Shown: positions 8,179 to 17,791, counted from the first letter of the stretch. The stretch: 64,000 nucleotides of DNA from Streptomyces flavofungini (GCF_030388665.1 NZ_CP128847.1:1-64000), one strand, 5' to 3'. Notes: generated from the letters alone by a model not told the origin. Translations and numbers: made by a program.

Positions 8179-8393
8179 ACGATCCCAAGGCGGAGCTGTA
8201 CGTGCACGACCTCTCCGCCGCCAGTTGGCGCAAGTCCTCGTTCAGCGGCGCGGAACACAACTGCGTCGAGATCGCCGACCTGCCGGGCGGCCGGGCGGCG
8301 CGCGACTCCAAGCACCCCGAGCGCGGCCCCCTGCGGTTCACAGCCCTCGCATGGGCGGCATTCCAGAGGGGAGTCATCACCGGAGAACTGTGA
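8175..8393 (+). CDS. DUF397 small protein, partner of the XRE regulator
   Basis: This 72-aa protein shows the DUF397 signature: WRKSSFSG near residues 19-26, NCVEIADLPGG, RDSKHP, and a final segment LRFTALAWAAF. Such proteins are believed to act as small antagonists or co-factors of the neighbouring XRE/DUF5753 regulator. It starts at GTG 8175, inside the stop of the upstream gene, and is followed by a hairpin at 8407-8453. Confidence 0.9.
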   Translation: MNDPKAELYVHDLSAASWRKSSFSGAEHNCVEIADLPGGRAARDSKHPERGPLRFTALAWAAFQRGVITGEL

Positions 8394-8406
8394 CCCAACG
8401 AGCCAG

Positions 8407-8453
8407 GCGGCGCCTGCCTTCCCCCGACCGAACCAGGGGAACACAGGCGCCGC
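8407..8453 (+). terminator. Terminator hairpin of the XRE/DUF397 operon
   Basis: GCGGCGCCTG (8407-8416) pairs with CAGGCGCCGC (8444-8453); inner CCCC/GGGG bases extend the structure. It lies 14 nt after the DUF397 stop and lacks a U tract, as is usual in Streptomyces. Confidence 0.55.
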
Positions 8454-8513
8454 TGACTGCAAGCCCTACCCCGCCCGCCCCTCGATGTCACACCCTCGCG
8501 CCAGCATGGGGGC

Positions 8514-8918
8514 ATGAAGGCGCCGCACGACACCACCGCCCGCCAGATCCCCGCCTGGAGCGAGACCGTCGGCCCCGGCTGGGCCAGCCTGCTCGACCGG
8601 CTCCACCACGACCTGCAGGCCATCGATGCCGACTACCGCATCGAGTCCTTCGCCGTGAAACTCGGCGGCCTGCGGGTCAGTGTCGCCGACCGCTTTGACG
8701 AACACGGCGAGTTCGACGGCGAGTTCGCGGACTGCGTCACCGCTCTGACGGACTCCGCCGAGACCGCATCCGAGCACACCTGCGAGACCTGCGGGTCCGA
8801 AGGCCGCATCCGCCTGCGCGGCGACGACCAGCACACCTGGATGCAGGCCATCTGCGACGCCTGCCGCACCACCCGCCCGCCCCATGTACTCCCGACCGCC
8901 GCCCACGGCGCCGGATAG
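8514..8918 (+). CDS. Hypothetical protein with a CxxC...CxxC pair
   Basis: This 134-aa protein is not recognised. The C-terminal part has CETC (about 86-89) and CDAC, about 28 residues apart, suggesting one structural zinc site. The first 75 residues are predicted mixed alpha/beta, rich in Asp and Glu. It is monocistronic, lying between a terminator and a 180-bp gap. No function is proposed. Confidence 0.65.
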   Translation: MKAPHDTTARQIPAWSETVGPGWASLLDRLHHDLQAIDADYRIESFAVKLGGLRVSVADRFDEHGEFDGEFADCVTALTDSAETASEHTCETCGSEGRIRLRGDDQHTWMQAICDACRTTRPPHVLPTAAHGAG

Positions 8919-9099
8919 GTCCCCACCTGCCCATCCCCCACACGAGCGGTATCTCCAGGTGTCGGCACCTTGGCTCCCCCGTCCTGCTTCCCCCCAAAGG
9001 CGTCAACACCGGTTTCTCCGACGCCAGTTGCGAACGATCGCGCCGTGATTATCTGATTACACTGCGCGGCCGTTGAGTTGACTGCGATGGGACATCCAT

Positions 9100-9930
9100 A
9101 TGAGTTACACAGACCAGGACGTGCGCGAAGGCCGGGCGCTGATGAACGAGGGCTGCGAGAACCGCCTCGTCATCGGTGACAAGCTGCAGGCCGTCACCGC
9201 CATCGGCGGGGACGGTGTCTTTGACCGATTCTGCGAAGAGATCAGCCTCAACCCGCGTACCGCCCGCGGCTACCGGCACACCGCCCGCATCTGCACCCCT
9301 CCCGTGCGGCAGCTCGTCGCCGACAGCGGCGTCCACGTCAGCTACAGCGCGCTTCGTGAAGGCGCCCGCCTGGCTCCCTCCGGCAAGCCCTACGACGAGG
9401 ACTACGGCACGCTGCGGGCCCTGCTCAAGGAGGCCGCCGAGACGGGGCTGGGCCGCATCAGCGTGGCCCAGTACCAGCGAGCCCTGGGCATCGGGCCGGG
9501 CCTGCAGGACCTCCTGGACCCCAGCTCCACTACATCGATGACCGACTACCTGGCCTCGCTCGCCCCCGAGGAACGCGAGAAGGCCCTGCGCGATCTGGTG
9601 GAGGACGACGCCGAGGTCCACGACGCCATCAGGCGGGTCCTGGACGAAAAGCGCCGCAAGGACCGCGAGACGCGCGGCCCCGACTGCGGCGGAGACAAGC
9701 CCGACAAGGCTCAGAAGCTCGCCCAGGACCTCGTGCGACTGCGGGATATGGCCGTCGCCTGCATGAACCGGTACCCGCGCTCGGTCACGTTCAGCGACGA
9801 ACAGCAGGCCGCCTGCGAGGAAGCACTCGGCACCCTCGAAGTCCTCACCATGTGGATCAGGGTCAAGGTCGGCGACCGGGAGCCGGCCGCCACCCGGGTG
9901 GCCAAGGCCCGTGACCTGGTGACGGCCTGA
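9100..9930 (+). CDS. Hypothetical DNA-binding-type protein, first gene of a coupled trio
   Basis: This 276-aa, largely helical protein opens with a segment (EGRALMNEGCENRLVIGDKL) resembling the start of proteins fused to ParB-like or DUF3102-type helix-turn-helix regions. NPRTARGYRHTARIC around 65-80 looks like a recognition helix. The C-terminal half is charged and may form a coiled coil. The stop overlaps the next ATG (TGATGG at 9928-9933). Together with the two following genes it forms a translationally coupled operon, which resembles plasmid or island maintenance loci. The function is inferred only from context. Confidence 0.7.
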   Translation: MSYTDQDVREGRALMNEGCENRLVIGDKLQAVTAIGGDGVFDRFCEEISLNPRTARGYRHTARICTPPVRQLVADSGVHVSYSALREGARLAPSGKPYDEDYGTLRALLKEAAETGLGRISVAQYQRALGIGPGLQDLLDPSSTTSMTDYLASLAPEEREKALRDLVEDDAEVHDAIRRVLDEKRRKDRETRGPDCGGDKPDKAQKLAQDLVRLRDMAVACMNRYPRSVTFSDEQQAACEEALGTLEVLTMWIRVKVGDREPAATRVAKARDLVTA

Positions 9931-10940
9931 TGGCGACGACCGCCGACGACGGCGAGGACCGCCTCAACGCCGACATCCAGGAGTTCTCCATCCACGACAA
10001 CAAGGGCGGCTGGGCCAGGGCCCTGCTGATCGCCCGCCGGGTCGAACCCGGGGAAGGCGATGGAGTACGGACCGAATACCAGTCCAGGCGGTTCGGTCGA
10101 ACCGCCTTCCGCCGTGTCAGCGCACGGGAGTTCGCCCGCCGGTCCAAGAGCAGTCACAAGCGGATCATGGCGATCCTGCAGGCATGGGAGCGCGCTGCCG
10201 CCGATGGCGTCGTTCCTCCTGCCGAGGAGCTGAGTCCTGATACTGCGGTGGAACTGCCCGACGCGGACGCCGTTCCGTTCTTCGGGCAGAACGGCTATTA
10301 CCGCAGTTGGGAGGCGAGCAACCTGAAGCGGGAACGCAGCGAGGCGATCCTGGCCGAGGCAGAACGTGCCGGGGTGAAGCCCGGCAGTACCGCCTATATC
10401 GCCGGACATCCGACGGCTCTGACGACGGCGATCCTGGCGGACGAGACAGCCCGCAGTGCCGCACAGAGGGGCATCGACGAATTCAACAGGCGCCAGGATC
10501 TGGGCGATTCCGAGATCCGATCGGCAGCCGGGCAGCCCGCCAGGGAGCCAGACCGGAAGTTCGACCTGGCCCCAACACCGGACACCCCGCCGGAGTCTGA
10601 TGCGGAGGCTGAGGAGGTGGAACCGGCTTCAGAGTCGGATGACCTCTCACAGATCCAGCGAGCCGTCCGTGCCACCTCCCAGCAGACCGAACCGGATGTG
10701 GCCTTGCAGGTGTTCACCGAGATGACCGATGTCCGCCTGGGCACACTGCGGGCGCTGTCGCTGCTGCAGCGCAATCAGGTGCAGTTCACCGGGGAAAGGA
10801 GCCGGGCCATCGCCGAGCTGTGCGGGGCTGCGCAGGCCGCACTGGAGTTCATCCGCGACCTGGCCTCCGGCCCGTACACCGCGCTGAACGACGACGCCCT
10901 GCAGGCGTTCTTGGCAGAGAGCGAGAGGAAGCTGGGATGA
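9930..10940 (+). CDS. Hypothetical protein, second gene of the trio
   Basis: This 336-aa protein is not recognised. The N-terminal about 130 residues contain a basic segment (SAREFARRSKSSHKRIMAIL) that could be a helix-turn-helix. A middle part (about 190-240) is acidic and Pro-rich, probably a flexible linker. The C-terminal about 100 residues are helical. It is coupled at both ends by 4-base overlaps with its neighbours. The basic/acidic layout would suit a DNA-bound adaptor, but this is inference. Confidence 0.68.
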   Translation: MATTADDGEDRLNADIQEFSIHDNKGGWARALLIARRVEPGEGDGVRTEYQSRRFGRTAFRRVSAREFARRSKSSHKRIMAILQAWERAAADGVVPPAEELSPDTAVELPDADAVPFFGQNGYYRSWEASNLKRERSEAILAEAERAGVKPGSTAYIAGHPTALTTAILADETARSAAQRGIDEFNRRQDLGDSEIRSAAGQPAREPDRKFDLAPTPDTPPESDAEAEEVEPASESDDLSQIQRAVRATSQQTEPDVALQVFTEMTDVRLGTLRALSLLQRNQVQFTGERSRAIAELCGAAQAALEFIRDLASGPYTALNDDALQAFLAESERKLG

Positions 10941-11506
10941 GCCGCAAGCGTGACGATGCCCCCTCCCAGGAGGAGCAGGACACCATCGACGTACTGATGT
11001 GGCTGCGGCACAACGTCGGCCGTGAGCTGTCCTATGCGGACATCGCCCGCGGCACCGGCATCCCCGCCCGCCGTCTGCGGCGGGCGGTGCCGAAGGCGAG
11101 GATGGCCGCCCACCAACTCGGCAACCGGCTGGAGCAGTTCATGCACTCCCGTGACCCGCTCAAGCGCGGAGCTCGGGTGACACGGTTCCACACCTGCGGC
11201 CAGGGCGACGAGTTCGGCGCCCGGGACGCGTTGCTCGCCTGCCGCAAGGCCGTGGCCTACATGGGCGACATGCACAGGGCCTGCGCGTTCGAGGCCCACA
11301 ACCCCAACAGCCTCGACCAGGAAGCGTTCGGGCAGATGGCGGCCGCCGCCGAGGGCAGCATCAGGACCTTCAGCGGCGTGGAAAGACTCGGCAGCAAGAT
11401 CGTGAAGAACCACGGGACCATGCGCCGCCAGGCAGAGCGGATCGCGGACCTGGAGGCCCAGATCGCCGAGCTGACCTCCGGCGAGTCACCGGCCGCTTCG
11501 GCCTGA
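10937..11506 (+). CDS. Hypothetical HTH/coiled-coil protein, third gene of the trio
   Basis: This 189-aa protein has a likely helix-turn-helix at about 30-55 (LSYADIARGTGIPARRLRRA), followed by a helical body and a short C-terminal coiled coil (RRQAERIADLEAQIAELT). ATG 10937 overlaps the preceding stop; reading frames upstream of it run through the previous gene. The operon ends at the perfect inverted repeat 11555-11601. Its small size and HTH fit a regulatory or segregation role. Confidence 0.68.
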   Translation: MSRKRDDAPSQEEQDTIDVLMWLRHNVGRELSYADIARGTGIPARRLRRAVPKARMAAHQLGNRLEQFMHSRDPLKRGARVTRFHTCGQGDEFGARDALLACRKAVAYMGDMHRACAFEAHNPNSLDQEAFGQMAAAAEGSIRTFSGVERLGSKIVKNHGTMRRQAERIADLEAQIAELTSGESPAASA

Positions 11507-11554
11507 GACAGCCCCGCGTCCGGGGGATGACGGCCGCAGGACACCCCCGGCCGG

Positions 11555-11601
11555 GGGTACCGCTTGCTCCCAGCCCGGCAGGCCGGGAGCAAGCGGTACC
11601 C
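11555..11601. terminator. 17-bp perfect hairpin between convergent genes
   Basis: GGGTACCGCTTGCTCCC at 11555-11571 is exactly repeated in inverse at 11585-11601, with a 13-nt loop. It sits between the convergent ends of the three-gene operon and the small membrane protein gene, so it can serve both strands. Confidence 0.7.
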
Positions 11602-11609
11602 AGCCCCTG

Positions 11610-11855
11610 TCAGGTCTGCTGCCTGCGACGGATCTTGATCTTCAGCGCGACGACGGCGTACACCCCGACGATAGAGGCCAGACGCCATCCCGTGTGCTGG
11701 TCCGGCACGGCCTGGGCAGCCATCAGTGCGCCGAGTCCGCTGAGGTAGCTGCGTCCCGGCTCCGTGCGCAGGTGGATCCCGATCAGCGGTTCCTCGGCGG
11801 CGGTCGGCGGACGTCGCGGCGGCTGTGATGCGGGTCCGGGCTGTGCGATGCTCAT
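11610..11855 (-). CDS. Small single-span membrane protein
   Basis: This 81-aa protein has a Pro-rich N-terminus and one hydrophobic segment (about 56-72, LASIVGVYAVVALKI) followed by a basic tail KIRRRQQT. The start at ATG 11855 is chosen for GGAG nine bases upstream. It is probably an N-out or N-in single-pass protein. No family is recognised. Confidence 0.6.
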   Translation of the reverse strand: MSIAQPGPASQPPRRPPTAAEEPLIGIHLRTEPGRSYLSGLGALMAAQAVPDQHTGWRLASIVGVYAVVALKIKIRRRQQT

Positions 11856-12245
11856 GGGCGTCTCCGAAAGTGCTGGGCCGGTAGGCGTTGCTGTCACCCC
11901 GGCCCGTTGGTGGCAAGGCGGGCCGTCACGCGACGACGGCCCGCTCGCCGCCCACTCGGGTGAGCGGGCACAGCCACAGTAAGTGACGAACTCCGGGACC
12001 GATGACCGCACTTGGACCTATGGCACTGCCTCTAGGCCGTATGACAACGTATGCCCCTCACCTGCAGTTACCCGGCCGGGTGGCCGGGTTGGACGGTCCT
12101 GGAAGAGCCGATGCCGACCAGCCTGGAGACACCACGCTCCGTCACCGTCTACCTGGGCAGCGGGGGATCGCGCCGATAGCCCCTGAGTCATCACTGGCTG
12201 TAGCGGATGCGTGAGCAGCAGGGGCGAGGTATCGATTCGGTAACG
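11856..12245. other. Gap without a supported gene
   Basis: These 390 bases contain short open frames only. A GC-rich inverted repeat (CCGGCCGGGTGGCCGGG around 12070-12090) is the only structure seen. The left boundary of the Tn554-like element probably lies near the right end of this gap, but no repeat marks it. Confidence 0.4.
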
Positions 12246-12824
12246 TCAGGGTGAGGCTGGGCGGTTGACTTGCTTCAGCATGCGCCTCCCCGCCTCGCGG
12301 GCGGCGGCCAGGTCGTCCTCGGTCTCGGTGAGTTTGCGCTGGAGCGCGTCCCGTTCGGCGCGTATCTCGTCGCGCTCCAGGGCGGTCCGCTCGACGGCCG
12401 CCAGGAGCTCGTTGACCCGCGTGGTCAGCTCTCTGGTCCCGGTCTGGTCGAGCTGGGCTCCCAGGGAGCGCTGGACGGCCTTCTTGAGGCGGTCCCGTTC
12501 CTCGCGCAGGGCCTTGTTCTCCTCCCGGACCAACGCCAGGTCGGTCGCCAGGCTCGCCGCCGAGGCGTCCCGGCCAGCCTGCTTCGCACGGCGCTCTCCC
12601 TTGGTCTGGGAGGTGATGGCGGCCTCGACGTGCTCGCGCAGACCTTCGGTGTACAGCAGCCACCGGGAGACCCCGGCGGCACGGGCGACGGCGGCGAACG
12701 TGACCGACTCGCCCTTGGCCTTCATCGCGTCCACCGTGGCCAGGACCTTGGTCCGCTTGGACCGGCTGTCCGCCTTGCGGCTCTCGCGCAGGACGTCGCC
12801 CGGAGTGCGCTTGGCCTTACTCAT
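12246..12824 (-). CDS. tnpC: TnpC-like accessory protein (DUF6262 type)
   Basis: This 192-aa protein has an N-terminal helix-turn-helix-like region (VTFAAVARAAGVSRWLLYTE, about 40-60) followed by a long Glu/Arg/Leu-rich coiled coil to the C-terminus. This is the layout of the third protein of Tn554-type transposition modules, which modulates the orientation or frequency of insertion. The ATG overlaps the stop of the large recombinase (ATGA). Its frame is intact, unlike those of its two partners. Confidence 0.75.
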   Translation of the reverse strand: MSKAKRTPGDVLRESRKADSRSKRTKVLATVDAMKAKGESVTFAAVARAAGVSRWLLYTEGLREHVEAAITSQTKGERRAKQAGRDASAASLATDLALVREENKALREERDRLKKAVQRSLGAQLDQTGTRELTTRVNELLAAVERTALERDEIRAERDALQRKLTETEDDLAAAREAGRRMLKQVNRPASP

Positions 12825-15356
12825 GCCGTGCTCCCGCCCCGCTGGCCGGGAAAGCCCGGCATGCCCAGGGCCACGGCGGAGCCGTGGCCCTGGGCGGCCC
12901 GGACCTTGCGCAGGACGGCCGACGCCTCCTCCACCTCGTCCCGCTCCTGTGGCTCCATGGCATCCACCAGCTTCCGCAGTGTCTCGGTGATCCCCTTGAA
13001 CGACGTGATCTGGTCGTCCAGGTTTCTCACCACGAATTCGTCCGCCTCCATCATGACCGCCGTCTCCTTGTCGGCCTTCAGCGAGCGGATGTGGTCCTCG
13101 ATGACGGGCAGATAGGAGGGGTCGGGCCGGTAGAACGGGCAGCCGGAGCACTGGAAGCGGATCTTGCAGGCCTTTCCACCCGCCTTGACGTTGGAGGGTT
13201 CGGTGCAGTTGCCGAACGGCACCGCCACCGAGCGGGCCTCGTACGCGGCAGCGGACGCCATCGGCGCGGACCTGCCTTTGCGGTCCACGGTGCGCAGGCG
13301 CATCACGTTGACCGCCTCCCGCTTCCGCTTGTGACTGATCCTGTAGTAGCGCTGGGTGGTTTGCATGGATTTGTGGTCCATCAGCTCCCGCAGCACCTCG
13401 CTCCGCACCCCCGCGTCCGCGTACCGCTGGCAGTACGAGTGACGGAAGGCGTAGGGGTAGATCAGCGAGCGGTCGAACGGTACCCGGTCGCCGTTGCGGT
13501 CGAACTCTTCAGACAGCAGGACGGGCACGCTGTCGGCCCATTTGCGGATCATCGGCGCGATCTGCTCGGAGCGCAGGTGTCGGATCTTGCCGTTCTCACC
13601 GGCCGGGGGGGAACAGGAATCCTTCGCTGCCCGTGGGCAGGTCGAGTGTGTCCCGCACCTCCCGCCAGGTGCGGATGGTCTCCACGGTGTCGCGCTCAAG
13701 TTCCAGGCGCCGGTTCAGGCGCCGCCCCTTGCGGTTGTCCCAGATCAACAGCCATTCGCCGTCGACATGTTCGAGGCAGTCCGCCCTCAGCTCGGCGATC
13801 TCATAGGGGCGGCGTCCGGTGTCCCGCAGCAGCTCGTAGACCGCGCGGGCCATGGCCTGCACCTGTCCGGGCGTCATCTTCCCGTGCGACATGCCCTGGC
13901 CAAGGAGGTCCACGTGGTCATCGAGCTGGGCGATGACCGACTCGGGCAGGGCCTTGCCGACATCGTCCTCGTCCACGGCTTCGGACTTGATGACGTGGCT
14001 GGAGTGCCGGGCGAAGCTCGCGGACATGCCGTCCAGGTGCCCCGCTGCCCGGTTGTAGTCGAGGATCTTGAAGAAGAACGACAGCAGGGCCCCGCGCTGC
14101 CTGCTCGACATGGCCGTGCCGTCCAGCTTGGGCAGCACCCGGAAGGCGTCGACCACGGCGTTCATATCGGCGAAGACCAGCTCCGCGGGCTCCATGCCGC
14201 CCCCGGGCCGCACGTCCAGGGCCCGGGAGGCGGCCTCGCACACCCGCAGACCCCGTTTGGCCTCGCTGGTGTTCGGCTTCGTCTCGGCGATGAAGGTGAC
14301 CAGGATCTGCCGCAGCCACGGCTGGCGGATGCCGGTCACGTCCAGGCCGAGCGGCCGGGCCGTAGTGCCCCCGTGCAGGCTCTGCACGCCGAGTTCGGAC
14401 AGGTCCAGCACGTCCCGGCTGGTCGGGTCGACGCCCTCGAAGCGGTCGAACGCCGAGCGCAGGACGCGGTGCGTCTCGCGCACCAGGGCATCGACGTTGG
14501 CCTGCATCCGGCCCGGCAGTTCCTCGGCCATCGCGACGGCGATGGAGTCGACCTTCTCCGCAAGGTGCGAGACGGCCTGGCGCACGGCCACGGGATCGAT
14601 CTTCTGGCCGCGTACGTCGCGCTGCTGAAGCGCGTACAGCATCTCCAGACGGGCCACCGGATGCAGCGGGGCCAGCGAGAACTGGTGGACGTTCAAGAAC
14701 GGCATCTGGCGGTCCAGCCACGCCGACGTCGGCGCGGACCGCCGCCCCCGGGACGCGGCCGTCTCCTTCTTCCAGCGGCTCTGGTGTATGCCGCACAGCC
14801 CGAAGGTGGACCGGGCGTCGTAACGGCAGCCCGCAACGAGACAGGCGGGCGAGGGCGGATACGGGCTCTGCCGCTCAATCCACGCCGCCAGGTCGGAGTC
14901 GGCCTCGCGCTGCAGGTGCTTCTGTCGCAGCGAGCCGTGCGCGTTGCACAGGCCCCACACGGCCACGTCACGCGGGCATCTGCGGACACGGCAGGCGGCC
15001 CGCTCGCCGGAGATCACCCGGTTGCGGTCCGGCACGTAGACCGCCTTGAACTCCTTCAGCGACAGGCTTCCGGCGCGATGCGTCTTCTCACACGTGGCGC
15101 ACAGCCCCCGCCGGACGCGGGTGAGCGCGTCACAGGCGGCCACGTCACACCGGTAGACGGCCGTGCCCGCGTGCTCGACGTCCCCGCTGAACAGGCGGGC
15201 CTCGCCGTCCCATTCGCCGGGCCGCCAGGCCGGATCGATCCGCTCGCGCAGCCACGCACTCCACTCGGTGAGGATCTTCAGCTGCGGGCCGTCCGCCGCC
15301 TGGTCGGCGTCCCGCCGGGGCTGGTGGAGCGGGACAACCTTGCCCAACGCCGTCAC
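12821..15356 (-). pseudogene. tnpB: TnpB-like tyrosine recombinase, frameshifted
   Basis: A GTG start at 15356 overlaps the stop of tnpA. The first frame (586 aa) has three C-x4-5-C...CxxC/H segments (about 45-200) and catalytic box I (DTGRRPYEIAELR), then stops at 13596 just after a run of seven C (13605-13611 on the plus strand reads G7). Removing one C lets FLFPP continue into the second frame, which holds box II: FRHSYCQRY, LMDHKS and the catalytic Tyr in TTQRYYRIS. The full product would be about 840 aa, normal for the large Tn554-type recombinase. A C-rich Cys cluster (CKIRFQCSGCPFY) follows the catalytic domain. The homopolymer position means a sequencing error, a real mutation or slippage could each explain the break. 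Confidence 0.8.
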
Positions 15357-16535
15357 GTGCGGGCTTCCTTCCTCTTGGCGGCCACCAGCTGCACGGCGTC
15401 GCGCTTGTCCTGGCCGGTTGCGTGGGTGTAGGGGTCCATCGACTGCGGCGCCTGGTGCCCGGCCATGTTCTGGGCCACATCACGCTCCACCCCGGAGCGC
15501 AGCCACCGGGTGATCGCCGAGTGCCGCAGCATGTGCGGGCGGGCCCGGAACCCGGCCCGGAACGCGAGCCGCTTGAACAGCTCATACGTGCTCGGGTACT
15601 TCATCGGCTCACCGAGCGGAGCGCGGAACAGGTTCACGAACACCATGTCGCAGCCCTCCGCCTCCGGTACCGCGTCGCGTTCGTAGCGGTAGGCGGTGTA
15701 CAGCTCCACGGTCTGGGCTTCCCACCGGAATCCACCGCGGATAGTGCGACTTGGCGTACGCGTTGTTGCTGTTCAGACGGCGCCGCACATGCACGTGCGG
15801 CCCGCCGACCCGGCAGCCCAGCGAGGTGGAGTCCGGCAGGAGGTGCATGTCCTCGCGCCGCAGCCCCAGCCCCTCGCCGATGCGCATGCCGGTGGCCGCC
15901 AGCAGGGCCACCAGGAATCGGTCGCGGGCGTGCGTCGTGCAGTCCAGGAGCTGCTCGATCTGGTCGTCCGACAGCCACTCGTAACCCGGCACCGCGACGC
16001 GGTACTTGATCCTGCGGGCCTGGATCGTGCGGTGCTGGCCGTCTTCACCTGGATCGAACCCGGACGGGGCGTAGTGCAGGAACTTCGGCTGAACGAGCTG
16101 GCTCACCACCGTTTGCGGGACCCAGCCCTGCAGCGCGGACCAGGTCAGGAACTCCCCGACCGTGCCCATGATCTTGTTCGCCGTTCCCTTGTCCCGGAAG
16201 CGCGGCTCAGGGTTCGGGCGGCGCCCCCTCGGCGGCAGCGGTTCATCGACCAGCCACCGCATCATCGCCATCAGCTGAGCCAGGGAGGGAGAAGTCCAGT
16301 CGACCGCGTTCTCGGTGCAGTACGACAAGTACAGGGCGATCTGTCCCGCGTACGTGCGCTGGGTGTTGTAGGCACGGTCGTTGCTCTTGAGGCCCGCCAG
16401 CCAGGCACACGCCTCGGTGTGCAACTCGAAGGCGTCGTTGACCACGACCCAGCTCGTAGAACCATCCCCCGATATGGCCCGCTCGGCTCGGTAGTGCCGG
16501 TACAGGACAGCAGACGTAGCCAACGTGCCTAACAC
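15353..16535 (-). pseudogene. tnpA: TnpA-like tyrosine recombinase, frameshifted
   Basis: The upstream frame carries a SAM-like core-binding domain and box I (AATGMRIGEGLGLRRED). It runs out of frame after HYPRWIPV, where a GGG run (CCC at 15721-15723 on the plus strand) has one base too many. The correct frame then encodes VELYTAYRYERDA and box II: LRHSAITRW, MAGHQ and the catalytic Tyr in MDPYTHAT. The joined product would be about 390 aa, typical for this family. The GTG at 16535 is the most upstream start, but a later GTG (VVVNDAFEL) is also possible. First gene of the module. Confidence 0.8.
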
Positions 16536-16548
16536 CCCTTGAATACCC

Positions 16549-16583
16549 GTAAGGCAAGTACGGAACTACCCTACTTGCCTTAC
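16549..16583. repeat. 12-bp perfect inverted repeat upstream of tnpA
   Basis: GTAAGGCAAGTA (16549-16560) and TACTTGCCTTAC (16572-16583) form a perfect inverted repeat with an 11-bp spacer. It lies just 5' of tnpA in unusually AT-rich sequence. It could be a recombinase core-type site at the element boundary or an operator controlling tnpA. Confidence 0.6.
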
Positions 16584-16612
16584 ATGACTAACGCACTTGA
16601 GTAACCCAAGAT

Positions 16613-16967
16613 AAGATCCGATTCGAGGCCGACCCGGCCCAGCGGCGCGACCAGGACGACACCCAGGCCCTGGACCTGGCCGAGGTGCTGCTCCCCCGCG
16701 CCGAGGAGTACGGCGACATCAAGGGCGTACCCGGGGCCCGTACCCACATCGAGGACGGGCAGGTGGTGCTGCGCATGCTGGACACATCCGCCTCCGTCAC
16801 TCTGCTGGGGCTGGATCCTGACGAGTGGCTGCGCGCGGCCGAGGTCCGGGACCAGGTGCTGGGCAGCTACGGCATGGCGCCGTGCCCGGGTCCTGCCGAC
16901 CCGGTGGCACCCGGCCGAGCGCCCCCACCAGCGCCCGGGCCGCCGTGGCACTGCGGCGTCGGCCTGG
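16613..16967 (+). pseudogene. 5'-truncated reading frame beside the element
   Basis: The frame is open from the TGA at 16598 but has no start codon where coding character begins (KIRFEADPAQRRDQDD). The residues up to about VTLLGLDPDEWLRAAEV look like an ordinary soluble protein, then a Pro-rich tail loses coding character near 16900. This suggests the C-terminal part of a gene cut by insertion of the Tn554-like element. The family is not recognised. A start at GTG 16685 is possible but would discard clearly coding-like residues. Confidence 0.4.
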
Positions 16968-17450
16968 ATGACCAGCGGACTACTGCGCCGTCTCGGCCTG
17001 ATCCGCACTCTGGGGGTGCCGCTGGCCGTCACCGGCTGGCTCGGCCGCCACGAACTCGACGGTGGCGAGCGCTGGATCATCGACCCCATGTTCGCGAACG
17101 GGTGCGGCGCCACCGGCCATCGGCGGCTGATGGCCCTGCTCGCGGCACCTGGCTGGGGCCTGCCCCTATCCGCGTCGGACGAGCACTGCAACTGCCATTT
17201 GCCGCCCGGATACAACGACCAGTGCACCACCCTCGCCGCCGGTCTGGCCGACCGGCGTGGTGTGCTGGAGATCCGCGCCATCCAGCGGCGCGGCGACACC
17301 CTGAAGCAGATCCAGGAGTACGACCCAGCGATCTATGCTGCCCAGCAGCAGCTCGCCTTCCCGGTACCCGCCTGGGTCGACCGCTGGCTCGAGCGCGGTG
17401 ACCGGCTCGCTCCGGACGTGCCGGTCGGCGTCTTCACCAACCAGGACTGA
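16968..17450 (+). CDS. Hypothetical protein
   Basis: This 160-aa protein is not recognised. It begins MTSGLLRRLG and contains a compact CNCHLPPGYNDQC cluster (about 78-90), which may bind metal, and a Trp/Pro-rich C-terminus. No signal peptide or membrane segment. The ribosome site is weak. After its stop the same frame continues open for about 340 bases to a TGA at 17793-17795 without a good start codon, so a nonsense mutation in a longer gene cannot be excluded. Confidence 0.5.
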   Translation: MTSGLLRRLGLIRTLGVPLAVTGWLGRHELDGGERWIIDPMFANGCGATGHRRLMALLAAPGWGLPLSASDEHCNCHLPPGYNDQCTTLAAGLADRRGVLEIRAIQRRGDTLKQIQEYDPAIYAAQQQLAFPVPAWVDRWLERGDRLAPDVPVGVFTNQD

Positions 17451-17791
17451 GCCCTGTGGCACGCGGACGCGCTCGTCTCTGCCGAGGGCGAGGAGGGGAC
17501 CGGAACGCCGCACCACGACGACGCCAGCTGTGGCCGTGCTGCGGAGGACTGGGCCTACCTCACAGCAGTCGACTCCCGAGGCGCACTCGCCTACGGCGGC
17601 GTGAGCCGAGAGCGCAGGAGGGTCCTTCAACGCGACGTTCTGCCGAGCCGAAGACGCCGGTGGCCGGTGACACCGGATCGGGCCGGCTTCGACCGAGTTG
17701 GACAGCAGCCGCCCTCACCCTGGTCCTCCGTAGCGGTGGAATCGCAGGGGAAAGCCGCTGCCGCTGCCGCGGGTCCGCTAGAAGGGGAGGC

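Larger units (their letters stand above)
12246..16583 (-). mobile_element. Tn554-like three-gene recombinase element, degenerate
   Basis: Three minus-strand genes overlapping by 4 bases (tyrosine recombinase, larger tyrosine recombinase, DUF6262-type small protein) reproduce the tnpA-tnpB-tnpC order of Tn554-family elements. Such elements integrate without terminal inverted repeats. Both recombinases carry a single-base frameshift, so the element is probably immobile unless these are sequence errors. A 12-bp inverted repeat lies just outside tnpA. The adjacent plus-strand reading frame at 16613 seems to start abruptly, which is compatible with insertion into a gene. Exact ends are unknown. 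Confidence 0.65.

Noticed and set aside
13494-15431. 645-codon plus-strand frame over the large recombinase
   Set aside because: The minus strand carries the catalytic motifs of a tyrosine recombinase; the plus frame has no domain.
12246-16535. Phage or AICE integrase module for the right-hand conjugative region
   Set aside because: The two recombinases plus DUF6262-type protein fit Tn554-type transposition and lie 28 kb away, with no Xis or attachment site linking them to the transfer genes.
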